Assembly (NCBI RefSeq): GCF_002917925.1
Contig: NZ_PPFE01000002.1
Coordinates: 310,001 to 374,000 of the forward strand
Source: Roseovarius confluentis
GTDB lineage: Bacteria > Pseudomonadota > Alphaproteobacteria > Rhodobacterales > Rhodobacteraceae
Direction: 5' to 3'
DNA length: 64,000 nucleotides
Part shown: positions 18,452 to 28,669 of the stretch, in pieces
Position numbering within the stretch: the stretch's first letter is position 1
Layout: every line of letters begins with the position of its first letter
The notes under the pieces: model-generated
Told to the model about the DNA's origin: nothing
Seen by the model: only the letters and a program-made list of their open reading frames with translations
Database searches by the model: none
Position numbers and translations under genes: made by a program

Positions 18452-19021
18452 ATGATCCATAATCCGGACATGTACGCCACTATGCCTTTGGGGATCGTCA
18501 TGCGCCGCACGCCGGGCGTGACGCGCTGGGCCGCGTGGGCGTGGAGGGCCGTGGCGGTTCTGCCGGGGGCCGGCCCGGCCGCGTGGCGCGTGCTGCGCGA
18601 AGAGGGCGATGTCACCGAGTATCATGCCGCGACCATGACGCTGGAACTGCACGGGGCGGAAACCGAAAGCTACCTGCACGGTCTGTCGGCGCAGGTGCCC
18701 TCGGTCTACGCGGTGTTCCGCAAGACCGGCTCGGGAGAGTGCCCGCTGGAGGCGGTGCTGGTCACGGCCTCGCCCTACGAGGCGCAGGATTACGAGGATA
18801 ACGGCGAGGATATCGTCGAGAAGATCCCGATGCCCGAAGGGCTGATCGCCTGGGTGCGTGATTTCGCGCACGCCTACCACACCGAAGAGGAATTCAAGAA
18901 ACGCCGCCGCGACCGGGTGAAGGTCGATGCGCATGTGGACGGGATCGGCGACCCGCGGATCGTCCAGCAGCGTGACATCTACCGTTCGCCCACGCTGCGG
19001 CGGAAAGGGCGAATGCAATGA
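18452..19021 (+). CDS. DUF3305 domain-containing protein
   Basis: A 189-residue protein with the DUF3305 core MPLGIVMRRTPGVTRWAAWAWRAVAVLPGA and DFAHAYHTEEEFKKRRRDRVK. The family travels with DUF3306 and formate dehydrogenase in proteobacteria and has no assigned biochemical role. The ATG at 18452 is chosen over the long upstream extension because GGGAGGAT precedes it and family proteins begin close to the PLGIV block. Its end overlaps DUF3306 by four bases. First gene of the fdh operon. Confidence 0.82.
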   Translation: MIHNPDMYATMPLGIVMRRTPGVTRWAAWAWRAVAVLPGAGPAAWRVLREEGDVTEYHAATMTLELHGAETESYLHGLSAQVPSVYAVFRKTGSGECPLEAVLVTASPYEAQDYEDNGEDIVEKIPMPEGLIAWVRDFAHAYHTEEEFKKRRRDRVKVDAHVDGIGDPRIVQQRDIYRSPTLRRKGRMQ

Positions 19022-19656
19022 GCGCACGCGAGGATTTCTGGTCGCGCCGCAAGGCGCGGGTCGCGGCTGAGGATGCCGCCGCAGTCGAGGCGCGTGAAGA
19101 GGCGCAGCGGGCAGAGGCGCGCGCATCGCTTGAAGAGAAAAGCGATGCCGAGGTGCTGGAATTGCTTGGCCTGCCCGATCCCGACACACTGAACCGTGGC
19201 GATGATTTCAGTGCCTTCATGGCCGAGGCGGTACCGGACCGCATCCGCCGCTGGGCGCTGCGGCGGCTGTGGGGCACGAACCCAGCATTGGCCAACCTGG
19301 ACGGGCTGTTGGATTACGGCGAGGACTTTACCGACAAGTCGATGGTGATCGAGAACATGCAGACCGCCTATCAGGTGGGCAAGGGCATGCTGACCCATGT
19401 GCAGAAGCTGGCCCGAGAGGCCGAGGCGCTGAGCGCGTTGACCGATACTGAGACCGAGGCCGAGAATGAGGCCGGCACCGGCGCAGTGGAACCGGATGTC
19501 GAAGAACAGGGCGAAGAGACGGACCCGCCCGAGTTGGCCGAGGCCGCGCCGGTCTACAGTTATGAGACCGCCACAGAAGAGGCGGACGCGTGGGCCGCCC
19601 CGCCGCGCCGCCGGATGCAGTTCACCTTCGATGACACGGCGGAGCCGAGCACATGA
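19018..19656 (+). CDS. DUF3306 domain-containing protein
   Basis: A 212-residue protein with the DUF3306 pattern: N-terminal FWSRRKARV, then EVLELLGLPDPDTL, and RIRRWALRRLWGTNPALANLDGLLDYGEDFTD. The C-terminal 70 residues are acidic and low in complexity. It overlaps both neighbours by four bases, so it is translationally coupled to DUF3305 and the TorD-like chaperone. Function unknown; the context points to FDH assembly. Confidence 0.85.
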   Translation: MSAREDFWSRRKARVAAEDAAAVEAREEAQRAEARASLEEKSDAEVLELLGLPDPDTLNRGDDFSAFMAEAVPDRIRRWALRRLWGTNPALANLDGLLDYGEDFTDKSMVIENMQTAYQVGKGMLTHVQKLAREAEALSALTDTETEAENEAGTGAVEPDVEEQGEETDPPELAEAAPVYSYETATEEADAWAAPPRRRMQFTFDDTAEPST

Positions 19657-20291
19657 GCAAGCAGGAGACGGTCATGACCACAGAGGCACGTGCCCAGATC
19701 GCGGAGGAGGACCGGCTGCGCGCCGATCTTTACGATTTCCTGGGCGTGTTGCTGGCGGCCCCGCCGTCCGAGGCCCTGCTGGCGCAAACGGCCAGCCTGT
19801 CGGGCGACAACGAAACCGACCTCGGCGTTGCGGTCGCGGCGCTGTCGCGCATCGCCAAGCACACCAAGCCGCAGGCGGTGGAGCGCGAGTTCAACGCGTT
19901 GTTCATCGGGCTGGGGCGCGGCGAGCTTCTGCCCTATGCCAGTTACTACCTGACGGGGTTCCTGAACGAGAAGCCGCTGGCGAGCCTTCGGCGGGACATG
20001 GCGGCGCGGGGCATGACCCGGGCGCAGAACGTATACGAGCCCGAGGACAACATCGCGTCGTTGATGGAGATGATGGGCGGGCTGATCACCGGGCGGTTCG
20101 GCAAGCCGGCCAACCTGAGCGATCAGAAGACGTTCTTCAACACGCATATCGGCCCATGGGCCGGTCACTTTTTCACGGATTTGGAGGCCGCGAAGAACTC
20201 GGTTCTCTATGCCTCGGTCGGCGCTGTCGGCCGGGTGTTCATGGAGATCGAGGCGGAAGGTTTCCGGATGAGCGCGGAGGGATCCGCATGA
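19653..20291 (+). CDS. TorD/DmsD family molecular chaperone
   Basis: A 212-residue, all-helical protein of the TorD family of dedicated chaperones for Tat-exported molybdoenzymes. The motif LPYASYYLTGFLNEKPLASLR and the following YEPEDNIASLMEMM are the family signature. It should bind the Tat signal of the FDH catalytic subunit and hold it until the molybdopterin cofactor is inserted. Placed directly before the Tat-peptide gene and fdh alpha. Confidence 0.9.
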   Translation: MSKQETVMTTEARAQIAEEDRLRADLYDFLGVLLAAPPSEALLAQTASLSGDNETDLGVAVAALSRIAKHTKPQAVEREFNALFIGLGRGELLPYASYYLTGFLNEKPLASLRRDMAARGMTRAQNVYEPEDNIASLMEMMGGLITGRFGKPANLSDQKTFFNTHIGPWAGHFFTDLEAAKNSVLYASVGAVGRVFMEIEAEGFRMSAEGSA

Positions 20292-20332
20292 ACCGGCAGG
20301 GCGACCTGTCAACACCAGAGAGGAGGACTCTC

Positions 20333-20521
20333 ATGAGCGAGAAAACGCAAGGCAACAGCCGTCGCGATTTTCTGAAAATGGCCGCCGCAGGCGCGCCCGC
20401 GGTCGCGGTCGCAACGGCAGCCAGCACCGGCACTGCCGAAGCGGTGGAACCGGACCTGTCATCGGACAAGATGCAGGACACCGCGCACACGCGCGCATAC
20501 TTCGATAGCGCCCGGTTCTGA
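20333..20521 (+). CDS. Formate dehydrogenase region Tat-target small protein
   Basis: A 62-residue protein that is little more than a twin-arginine signal: NSRRDFLKMAAAGAPAV followed by an alanine-rich h-region, then VEPDLSSDKMQDTAHTRAYFDSARF. It fits the family described as the formate dehydrogenase region TAT target. AGGAGG lies six bases before the ATG at 20333. Its role is unknown; it may be a small structural subunit or an export partner of FDH. Confidence 0.86.
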   Translation: MSEKTQGNSRRDFLKMAAAGAPAVAVATAASTGTAEAVEPDLSSDKMQDTAHTRAYFDSARF

Positions 20522-20637
20522 CGAACCGGACGTGATCACTTGACCTGCCGGCGACTGGTTGCGGGACGCCCGACTGTCGGTGGATAACCTTAGTACCCAG
20601 CAATCCCAATCGGGAACGCTCGGGAGGAGAGAGAAAC

Positions 20638-23600
20638 ATGCTTAGGAAAAAGACCAACGGGGTTGCGCGACGCCCCCAGCGGACAAGTATCCTGTCTGAG
20701 GTCGGGGGAAAGACCATCGACCGCCGCGCGTTCTTGCGCGGTTCTGGCCTGGCCATCGGTGGCCTGGCCGCGATTGGCGCAACGGGGGGCAGTGTCACCC
20801 GGGCCAACGCGCAATCGTCCGCAGCGGCGGCGGTTGAGACAGTCAAATCGGTTTGCACGCACTGCTCGGTCGGCTGCACGGTCGTGGCCGAGGTGAGCGA
20901 CGGCGTCTGGGTGGGCCAGGAGCCCGGCTGGGACAGCCCGTTCAACCTGGGTGCCCACTGTGCAAAGGGCGCCTCGGTGCGTGAGCACGCCCATGGCGAG
21001 CGCCGCCTGAAATACCCGATGAAGAAAGAGGGTGGCGAGTGGAAGCGCATCAGCTGGGAACAGGCGATCAACGAGATCGGCGACGGCATGATGAATATCC
21101 GGGAAGAAAGCGGCCCGGACAGCGTCTACTGGCTGGGCTCTGCCAAGCATAACAACGAACAGGCCTACCTGTTCCGCAAGTTCGCCGCCTACTGGGGCAC
21201 GAACAACGTGGATCACCAGGCCCGTATCTGTCACTCGACCACGGTTGCAGGTGTTGCCAACACCTGGGGCTATGGCGCGATGACCAACAGCTACAACGAC
21301 ATCCACAATTCCCAGGCGATCTTCATCATCGGCGGAAACCCGGCGGAGGCACACCCCGTCAGCCTGCTGCACGTGCTGAAGGCCAAGGAGCAGAACAACG
21401 CGCCGCTGATCGTGTGCGACCCGCGCTTCACGCGCACGGCCGCCCACGCGGACGAATATGTCCGGTTCCGTCCGGGCAGCGACGTGGCGCTGGTATGGGG
21501 TATCCTGTGGCACATCTTCGAGAACGGGTGGGAAGACAAGGAATTCATCCGCACCCGCGTCTGGGGGATGGACCAGATCAGGGACGAAGTGTCCAAGTGG
21601 ACGCCAGAGGAAGTGGAACGTGTGACCGGCACACCCGGCAGCCAGCTTGAGCGGGTTGCACGCACGCTGGCCAACAACCGCCCCGGCACCGTGATCTGGT
21701 GCATGGGTGGCACGCAACATACCAACGGCAATAACAACACCCGCGCCTACTGCATCCTGCAACTGGCCCTTGGCAACATGGGCACGTCGGGCGGCGGCAC
21801 CAACATCTTCCGCGGGCACGACAACGTTCAGGGCGCGACGGACCTTGGTGTTCTGAGCCATACGTTGCCGGGCTATTACGGCCTGTCGGCTGGTGCATGG
21901 GGCCACTGGGCCCGTGTCTGGGGTGAAGACCCCGAGTGGCTGGCCAGCCAGTTCGTCACGACCAAGACCAAGGACGGCAAGGACACGAGCCTGCAGAACC
22001 TGTCGGGCATCCCCGTCAGCCGCTGGATCGACGGCGTGCTGGAAGACCCCGAGAACATGGACAACCCCAACAAGGTGCGTGCCATGGTCCTGTGGGGTCA
22101 CGCGCCGAACTCTCAGACCCGGATGACGGAAATGAAGACCGCGATGGAGCAGTTGGACATGCTGGTCGTGGTCGACCCGTATCCGACCGTTTCGGCCGTG
22201 CTGCATGACCGGACTGACGGTGTTTACCTGCTGCCGGCCTGTACGCAGTTCGAGACCTATGGCTCGGTCACCGCATCGAACCGCTCGATCCAGTGGCGGG
22301 AAAAGGTGGTCGATCCGCTCTTCGAATCGAAAACCGACCACGAGATCATCGGGCTTTTCGCACAGAAGTTCGGCTTCCACGATCGGATGTTCCGCAATAT
22401 CGGCATCGAAGATGACGGCGTGACGCCGAACATCGAGGACACGCTGCGCGAGATCAATCGCGGCATGTGGACCATCGGCTACACGGGGCAATCGCCCGAA
22501 CGGCTGAAGATGCACATGGAGAACCAGCACACGTTCGACCGCACCACGTTGAAGGCGGTTGGCGGTCCCGCTGATGGCGACTATTACGGTCTGCCGTGGC
22601 CAAGCTGGGGCACACCGGAGATGAAGCACCCCGGTACGCCGAACCTCTATGACATGTCCAAGCCGGTGGCCGAGGGTGGTCTGACCTTCCGCGCGCGTTT
22701 CGGAGTGGAGCGGGACGGTGACAACCTGCTGGCCGAGGGCGTCTACAGCGTCGGCTCGGAAATCCAGGACGGGTATCCCGAGTTCACCTACCAGATGCTT
22801 GTCGACCTGGGTTGGGACAGTGACCTGACCGAGGAAGAGAAGCGCGTCATGGGCCGCGTGGCCGGCGTCGAGGGCATCGACGAGGACGCTTCGGTGGGCA
22901 ACCAGGACGACGGCGAGGAAGCACAGAACGCGACCGAGGGGGGGCAGACCGAGGAGGTGCAGGACACCGCCGAAGGTCAGAACCTGTCGCAGCCCAATGG
23001 CGAGCAGGGCTCTGACGAAGAGGTCGGTGAACAGGCGATGTCGCCCTTCCCGTCGGACTTCAACGAGAAGGTTTCGGCCGTCAACTGGAAGACCGACCTG
23101 TCGGGCGGTATCCAGCGGGTCGCGATCGCGCATGGCTGTGCGCCCTTTGGCAACGCCAAGGCCCGTGCCGTCGTGTGGACTTTCCCCGACCCGGTGCCGT
23201 TGCACCGCGAGCCGCTCTATACCTCGCGGCGCGATCTGGTCGAGGACTATCCGACCTACGAGGACCGGCATGCGTATCGCCTGCCGACGCTTTACGCCTC
23301 GATCCAGAAGAACGACTTTTCGAAGGACTTCCCGATTGTCCTGACATCCGGTCGTCTGGTCGAGTACGAAGGCGGCGGCGACGAGACGCGGTCGAACCCG
23401 TGGCTGGCCGAGCTGCAGCAGGACATGTTCGTGGAAATCAATCCGCGTGACGCCAACAACCTTGGTGTGCGGGACGGCGAGCAGGTCTGGGTCGAAGGGC
23501 CCGAAGGCGGCAAAGTCAAGGTCATGGCCATGGTGACAAACCGGGTGGGCGAAGGCGTGGCCTTCATGCCGTTCCACTTTGGCGGTCACTTCCAGGGGGA

Positions 23601-23742
23601 GGACCAGCGGAGCAAGTATCCCGATGGCGCCGACCCCTATGTCCTGGGTGAATCCACCAACACCGCCCAGACATACGGCTACGACTCGGTAACCCAGATG
23701 CAGGAGACGAAGGCGACTCTCTGCAAGATCTCAGCAGCATAA
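20638..23742 (+). CDS. fdhA: Formate dehydrogenase alpha (catalytic molybdopterin) subunit
   Basis: Catalytic subunit of a periplasm-facing formate dehydrogenase oxidising formate to CO2 at a Mo- or W-bis-MGD site. A Tat signal (DRRAFLRG, Arg29-Arg30) is followed by a [4Fe-4S] site at Cys73, Cys76, Cys80 and Cys108. Cys198 in HQARICHST occupies the selenocysteine position of E. coli FDH-N, so this is a Cys enzyme; the adjacent His199 is present. The molydopterin-dinucleotide-binding domain follows in the last 200 residues (SGRLVEYEGGGDETR). An acidic, Gln/Glu/Gly-rich insertion of about 57 residues lies at 745-800. GGGAGGAGAG precedes the ATG. Confidence 0.96.
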   Translation: MLRKKTNGVARRPQRTSILSEVGGKTIDRRAFLRGSGLAIGGLAAIGATGGSVTRANAQSSAAAAVETVKSVCTHCSVGCTVVAEVSDGVWVGQEPGWDSPFNLGAHCAKGASVREHAHGERRLKYPMKKEGGEWKRISWEQAINEIGDGMMNIREESGPDSVYWLGSAKHNNEQAYLFRKFAAYWGTNNVDHQARICHSTTVAGVANTWGYGAMTNSYNDIHNSQAIFIIGGNPAEAHPVSLLHVLKAKEQNNAPLIVCDPRFTRTAAHADEYVRFRPGSDVALVWGILWHIFENGWEDKEFIRTRVWGMDQIRDEVSKWTPEEVERVTGTPGSQLERVARTLANNRPGTVIWCMGGTQHTNGNNNTRAYCILQLALGNMGTSGGGTNIFRGHDNVQGATDLGVLSHTLPGYYGLSAGAWGHWARVWGEDPEWLASQFVTTKTKDGKDTSLQNLSGIPVSRWIDGVLEDPENMDNPNKVRAMVLWGHAPNSQTRMTEMKTAMEQLDMLVVVDPYPTVSAVLHDRTDGVYLLPACTQFETYGSVTASNRSIQWREKVVDPLFESKTDHEIIGLFAQKFGFHDRMFRNIGIEDDGVTPNIEDTLREINRGMWTIGYTGQSPERLKMHMENQHTFDRTTLKAVGGPADGDYYGLPWPSWGTPEMKHPGTPNLYDMSKPVAEGGLTFRARFGVERDGDNLLAEGVYSVGSEIQDGYPEFTYQMLVDLGWDSDLTEEEKRVMGRVAGVEGIDEDASVGNQDDGEEAQNATEGGQTEEVQDTAEGQNLSQPNGEQGSDEEVGEQAMSPFPSDFNEKVSAVNWKTDLSGGIQRVAIAHGCAPFGNAKARAVVWTFPDPVPLHREPLYTSRRDLVEDYPTYEDRHAYRLPTLYASIQKNDFSKDFPIVLTSGRLVEYEGGGDETRSNPWLAELQQDMFVEINPRDANNLGVRDGEQVWVEGPEGGKVKVMAMVTNRVGEGVAFMPFHFGGHFQGEDQRSKYPDGADPYVLGESTNTAQTYGYDSVTQMQETKATLCKISAA

Positions 23743-23754
23743 GGAGAAGATGGA

Positions 23755-24348
23755 ATGGCTAGAGCTAAATTCCTGTGTGACGCCGAACGCTGCATCGAGT
23801 GCAACGCCTGCGTGACCGCGTGTAAGAACGAGCATGAGGTGCCGTGGGGCATCAACCGGCGCCGCGTGGTGACCATCGAGGATGGCAACCCCGGTGAACG
23901 CTCGATCTCGGTGGCCTGCATGCATTGTTCCGATGCGCCGTGCATGGCGGTCTGTCCGGTAGACTGTTTCTACCAGAGCGAGGAAGGCGTCGTCCTTCAC
24001 TCCAAGGACCTGTGTATCGGTTGCGGCTATTGCTTCTACGCGTGCCCGTTCGGCGCGCCGCAATTCCCGCAGGCCGGCAACTTCGGATCGCGCGGCAAGA
24101 TGGACAAATGTACCTTCTGCGCCGGCGGTCCCGAAGAGAACAACAGCCAGGCCGAGTTCAACAAGTACGGACGCAACCGGATCGCGGAAGGCAAGCTGCC
24201 TATCTGCGCCGAGATGTGTTCGACCAAGGCGCTGCTGGCCGGCGACGGGGACGTGGTCGCGAATATTTATCGCGAGCGTGTCGTCTCCCGTGGCTTCGGC
24301 TCGGGCGCCTGGGGCTGGGGCACGGCCTATGACCAGAAGGGCGGCTGA
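23755..24348 (+). CDS. fdhB: Formate dehydrogenase beta (Fe-S) subunit, FDH3 type
   Basis: A 197-residue ferredoxin-like electron-transfer subunit with several four-cysteine groups: CIECNACVTACK, CMHCSDAPCMAVCP and CIGCGYCFYACPFG, with a further pair CTFC and CAEMC. This gives up to four [4Fe-4S] clusters wiring the catalytic site to haem b. It lacks the C-terminal transmembrane anchor of E. coli FdnH and is shorter, as in FDH3-type enzymes. GGAGA lies eight bases before the ATG and only 12 bases separate it from alpha. Confidence 0.95.
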   Translation: MARAKFLCDAERCIECNACVTACKNEHEVPWGINRRRVVTIEDGNPGERSISVACMHCSDAPCMAVCPVDCFYQSEEGVVLHSKDLCIGCGYCFYACPFGAPQFPQAGNFGSRGKMDKCTFCAGGPEENNSQAEFNKYGRNRIAEGKLPICAEMCSTKALLAGDGDVVANIYRERVVSRGFGSGAWGWGTAYDQKGG

Positions 24349-24378
24349 TCGTCTTTCGACGTCACCTTGAGACCAAGC

Positions 24379-24407
24379 GAAAGAGGCGGGTGTGTCCCGC
24401 CTCTTTC
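24379..24407 (+). terminator. Perfect 12-bp hairpin between fdh beta and gamma genes
   Basis: Arms GAAAGAGGCGGG (24379-24390) and CCCGCCTCTTTC (24396-24407) around a TGTGT loop, in the 212-base gap between beta and gamma. No T-run follows, so it could be a partial terminator, an RNase barrier stabilising the upstream mRNA, or a processing site rather than a full terminator. Confidence 0.5.
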
Positions 24408-24560
24408 AGCCCGTCCCGGAAGAGGGAATGCGATGAGTATCTTGAGAAACGCACTTTGACCCGTGTGGCGGCACGCCGCAAAGTCCGTTTCCCAGAATAT
24501 TCGCAATGCACCGCGTAGAGGTGAGGCCCGCGAAACCGGGCAGGGTAGAAAGGAAAAGAC

Positions 24561-25793
24561 ATGCACAAGCTGTTGCTGATTTGTCTTCTGAGCGTGACGA
24601 TGCTGGCCGCTCCGGGCGTGCAGGCGCAGGAGGCAGGCGAGTTGACCGCGCCCGAGGCCACGCAGACCGACCGTTCGGCCACGGGCGGCGCGCAGACGCT
24701 GGAAGATATCCTGGCCCGGCAGCGGGGCGAGGAGGTGCCGGACCGCGCACGTGCGGGCGAAGACCCCGACAGCGCGGGTGCCATGGTAGGACAGCTTGGA
24801 GCGCTTGGTGGCTCGTCGGATGCCGACGTTTGGAGCGCGCTGCGCTATGGGACCGCTGACGTGACCGTGTCGTCGGGAGGCGCGCCGTCCCGGGTTTTGA
24901 TCCAGGACAATGGCATGTGGTGGCTGAATTTCCGTCAAGGGCCGCTGATCAAGTATGGCGGCTGGCTGCTCTTGGGGACGATCGCGCTCTTGGCGCTGTT
25001 CTTCCTGATCCGGGGCCGCATCCGCATCGACGGCGAAAAGACGGGGCGCACGGTCACGCGCTTCAAGTTTGTCGAGCGGTTCGCGCATTGGCTGATGGGC
25101 GGCTCTTTTATTCTTCTGGCGATCACTGGCCTGCTTGTGCTGATGGGGCGCAAGTTCATCATCCCGGCCTTCGGGCACGAGGCCTTCGCGACAGCCGCCG
25201 TGGCCTCGAAATGGATTCACAACAATGTCAGCTGGGCCTTCATGCTGGGCCTGATCCTGGCCTTCATCTTTTGGGTCGTCCATAACATCCCGAACAAGAC
25301 CGACCTGAAATGGATCGCCGTGGGCGGCGGCATGTTCAAGAAAGGCGTCCACCCGCCGGCCAAGAAATTCAACGCCGGCCAGAAGCTTATCTTCTGGTCG
25401 GTGATGATCCTCGGCGCGTCGATATCAGTGTCGGGTCTGTCGCTACTGTTCCCGTTCGAGTTGCCGATGTTTGCCAAGACCTTCGTCATCCTGAATGACA
25501 TGGGCCTGCCGCAGGCATTGGGCTTCGGCGCCCTTCCCGAGCAGTTGGCGCCCCATGAAGAGATGCAATACTCGCAATTGTGGCATGCCATCGTCAGTTT
25601 CGTGCTGATGGCCATCGTGATCGCGCATATCTATATCGGCTCGGTCGGGATGGAAGGCGCCTCGGACGCGATGGTCAGTGGCGAGGTCGAGGAACAGTGG
25701 GCGCGCGAGCACCACAGCCTGTGGCTCGACGAGGTGAAGCAGCGCGAGGATGAGCCGAAACCGGCCAACACCGCGACGACACCCGCCGAATAG
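24561..25793 (+). CDS. fdhC: Formate dehydrogenase gamma (cytochrome b556) subunit
   Basis: A 410-residue membrane subunit that takes electrons from beta through two b haems to the quinone pool. It starts with a cleavable Sec signal (ending AQA near residue 23) and a periplasmic stretch of about 100 residues, then four or more helices from 134 on. Haem-ligand histidines are in FVERFAHWL, SKWIHNNVSW and LWHAIVSFV. E. coli FdnI is about 217 residues; the long N-terminal extension is typical of the alphaproteobacterial form. The next gene starts on the base after its stop codon. Confidence 0.93.
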   Translation: MHKLLLICLLSVTMLAAPGVQAQEAGELTAPEATQTDRSATGGAQTLEDILARQRGEEVPDRARAGEDPDSAGAMVGQLGALGGSSDADVWSALRYGTADVTVSSGGAPSRVLIQDNGMWWLNFRQGPLIKYGGWLLLGTIALLALFFLIRGRIRIDGEKTGRTVTRFKFVERFAHWLMGGSFILLAITGLLVLMGRKFIIPAFGHEAFATAAVASKWIHNNVSWAFMLGLILAFIFWVVHNIPNKTDLKWIAVGGGMFKKGVHPPAKKFNAGQKLIFWSVMILGASISVSGLSLLFPFELPMFAKTFVILNDMGLPQALGFGALPEQLAPHEEMQYSQLWHAIVSFVLMAIVIAHIYIGSVGMEGASDAMVSGEVEEQWAREHHSLWLDEVKQREDEPKPANTATTPAE

Positions 25794-27092
25794 ATGCGCA
25801 GCCTGGTGCTGGCATGTGCGGGCCTGCTCGCCGTCGGTGCGCCGGCGGCGGCGCAGGAGTTTACCACGCTGAAAGGGCATGGCGGGCCGGTCATGGGGAT
25901 TGACGTGAGTCCCGAGACGGGCCAGGTCGCCACGGCCAGCTTCGACAATTCCGTGGGCCTGTGGAAGGGCCGCGCGCCGCGCTGGCTGGAAGGGCATGAC
26001 GCAGCGGTGATTACGGTGCGGTTCCTCGATGAACATACGGCAGCCTCGGGCGGCGACGATTTCGACGTGATCCTGTGGTCGTTGCCGGACGGCGCGGCGA
26101 CGCGGCTGGAAGGCCACGAGGGCAAGGTCGCCGAGATCGCGCTGTCGCCGGATGGCGAAACGCTTGCGACGGCCAGTTGGGACGGTTCGATCGGGCTGTG
26201 GTCCCGCGACGGCGGTGCGGTGCGGTTCCTCAAGGGCCACAATGCGTCGGTCAGCGACGTGACGTTCAGCACGGACGGCACACGGCTTTATTCGGCTTCC
26301 GCAGACGGGACGATCCGCGTGTGGCAGGTAGAAGAACCGGACGGAGCGCCACGTGTGGTGGTGAATGCGGGCTTCGGGGTGAACCGGCTTGTCCTTGACC
26401 CGGACGACCAATGGCTGGCCTACGGCGCGGTCGATGGCGTGACGCGGGTCGTGGACCCGATGTCGGGTGAGACGATCCGGGATTTCTCGCTCGATCGGCG
26501 GCCGATCCTTTCGATGGCCTATCACGCGGCCAGCGGGCAGTTGGCCGTGGGCGACGGGCACGGGTTCATCATGATGATCGACACCGAGGGCTGGCAAATC
26601 GTGCGGGATTTCCGCGCCATGCGGCAGGGACCGGTCTGGGCACTGGATTTCTCGCCCGATGGCACGATGATATACGCGGGCGGGATCGAGGACGTGGCCT
26701 TTGGATGGCCCGTGGCGGACCTTGACGCGTTCGATCCGGCGGGCAGCACGCAGCGCAGCTTCCTGCGCGACCCCGAGGCGATGCCGAATGGAGAGCGGCA
26801 GTTCATGCGCAAATGCTCGATTTGTCACGCGCTGACCCCGCCGCCGTCTCGCAAGGCGGGGCCGTCGCTGCATGGTCTCTTCGGACGACAGGCAGGCAAG
26901 GTGCCGGACTACCCTTATTCGGAGATCCTGGACGGGTCTGATATCGTCTGGACCGACGAGACCATAGATGCGCTTTTCGACATCGGCCCGGATCACTATA
27001 TTCCGGGATCCAAGATGCCGATGCAGCGCATCACCGCCAAGCAGGACCGGCAGGACCTGATCGATTACCTGCGCGAGGCCACGAAGCCGTGA
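25794..27092 (+). CDS. WD40 beta-propeller fused to cytochrome c
   Basis: A 432-residue exported protein (signal peptide ending AQE near 22). Residues 25-310 are seven WD40-type blades with repeated LEGHEGKVAEIALSPDG patterns. Residues 335-432 are a class I cytochrome c with CSICH, GPSLHGLFGRQAGK and the axial methionine in IPGSKMPMQR, close to mitochondrial cytochrome c in style. The ATG abuts the stop of the gamma subunit, so it is translated with FDH. I infer a periplasmic electron acceptor or docking protein for this FDH; the redox partner is unknown. Confidence 0.88.
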   Translation: MRSLVLACAGLLAVGAPAAAQEFTTLKGHGGPVMGIDVSPETGQVATASFDNSVGLWKGRAPRWLEGHDAAVITVRFLDEHTAASGGDDFDVILWSLPDGAATRLEGHEGKVAEIALSPDGETLATASWDGSIGLWSRDGGAVRFLKGHNASVSDVTFSTDGTRLYSASADGTIRVWQVEEPDGAPRVVVNAGFGVNRLVLDPDDQWLAYGAVDGVTRVVDPMSGETIRDFSLDRRPILSMAYHAASGQLAVGDGHGFIMMIDTEGWQIVRDFRAMRQGPVWALDFSPDGTMIYAGGIEDVAFGWPVADLDAFDPAGSTQRSFLRDPEAMPNGERQFMRKCSICHALTPPPSRKAGPSLHGLFGRQAGKVPDYPYSEILDGSDIVWTDETIDALFDIGPDHYIPGSKMPMQRITAKQDRQDLIDYLREATKP

Positions 27093-27120
27093 ACTGCGCA
27101 TTGAAAGGGAGAACGGAGAA

Positions 27121-27252
27121 ATGAAAGCGATGCTTTCCGCGTTTGCCGCCACGGCCATCATCGCCGTGGTCGCGTGGTACGGGCTGCACGAGGCGGGATT
27201 CTCTGCCGGTGAGCGCAATTCCGGGGAGTCGGTGCGGCTGGGAGACGAGTAA
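27121..27252 (+). CDS. Small single-span membrane protein of the fdh operon (43 aa)
   Basis: A 43-residue reading frame with one hydrophobic segment (about residues 5-22, MLSAFAATAIIAVVAW) and a polar C-terminal half ending RLGDE. GAACGGAGAA gives a ribosome site just before the ATG, and it fills the gap between the WD40-cytochrome and the response regulator, three bases before the latter. I do not recognise a family; it could be a small FDH-associated anchor or regulator. Confidence 0.6.
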   Translation: MKAMLSAFAATAIIAVVAWYGLHEAGFSAGERNSGESVRLGDE

Positions 27253-27255
27253 GGC

Positions 27256-28636
<1,381 letters not shown>

Positions 28637-28638
<2 letters not shown>

Positions 28639-28656
28639 CCGGACCGGACCGGACCG
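28637..28656. repeat. Pentanucleotide tandem repeat GACCG x4
   Basis: Four perfect copies of GACCG begin inside the regulator's stop codon and run into the gap before the kinase stop at 28670. A change in copy number would not alter either protein. Confidence 0.6.
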
Positions 28657-28669
28657 GGCGCGGTGCCGG

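Noticed and set aside
20590..23589. A 999-codon open frame antisense to fdhA, and similar long antisense frames at 55115-58096 and 41000-42664
   Set aside because: They mirror strongly supported genes, have Arg/His/Gly-rich translations without domains, and arise from GC-rich codon bias on the opposite strand.
20638..23742. Selenocysteine in formate dehydrogenase
   Set aside because: The active-site position is an ordinary TGT cysteine (Cys198) and no in-frame TGA occurs in the gene.
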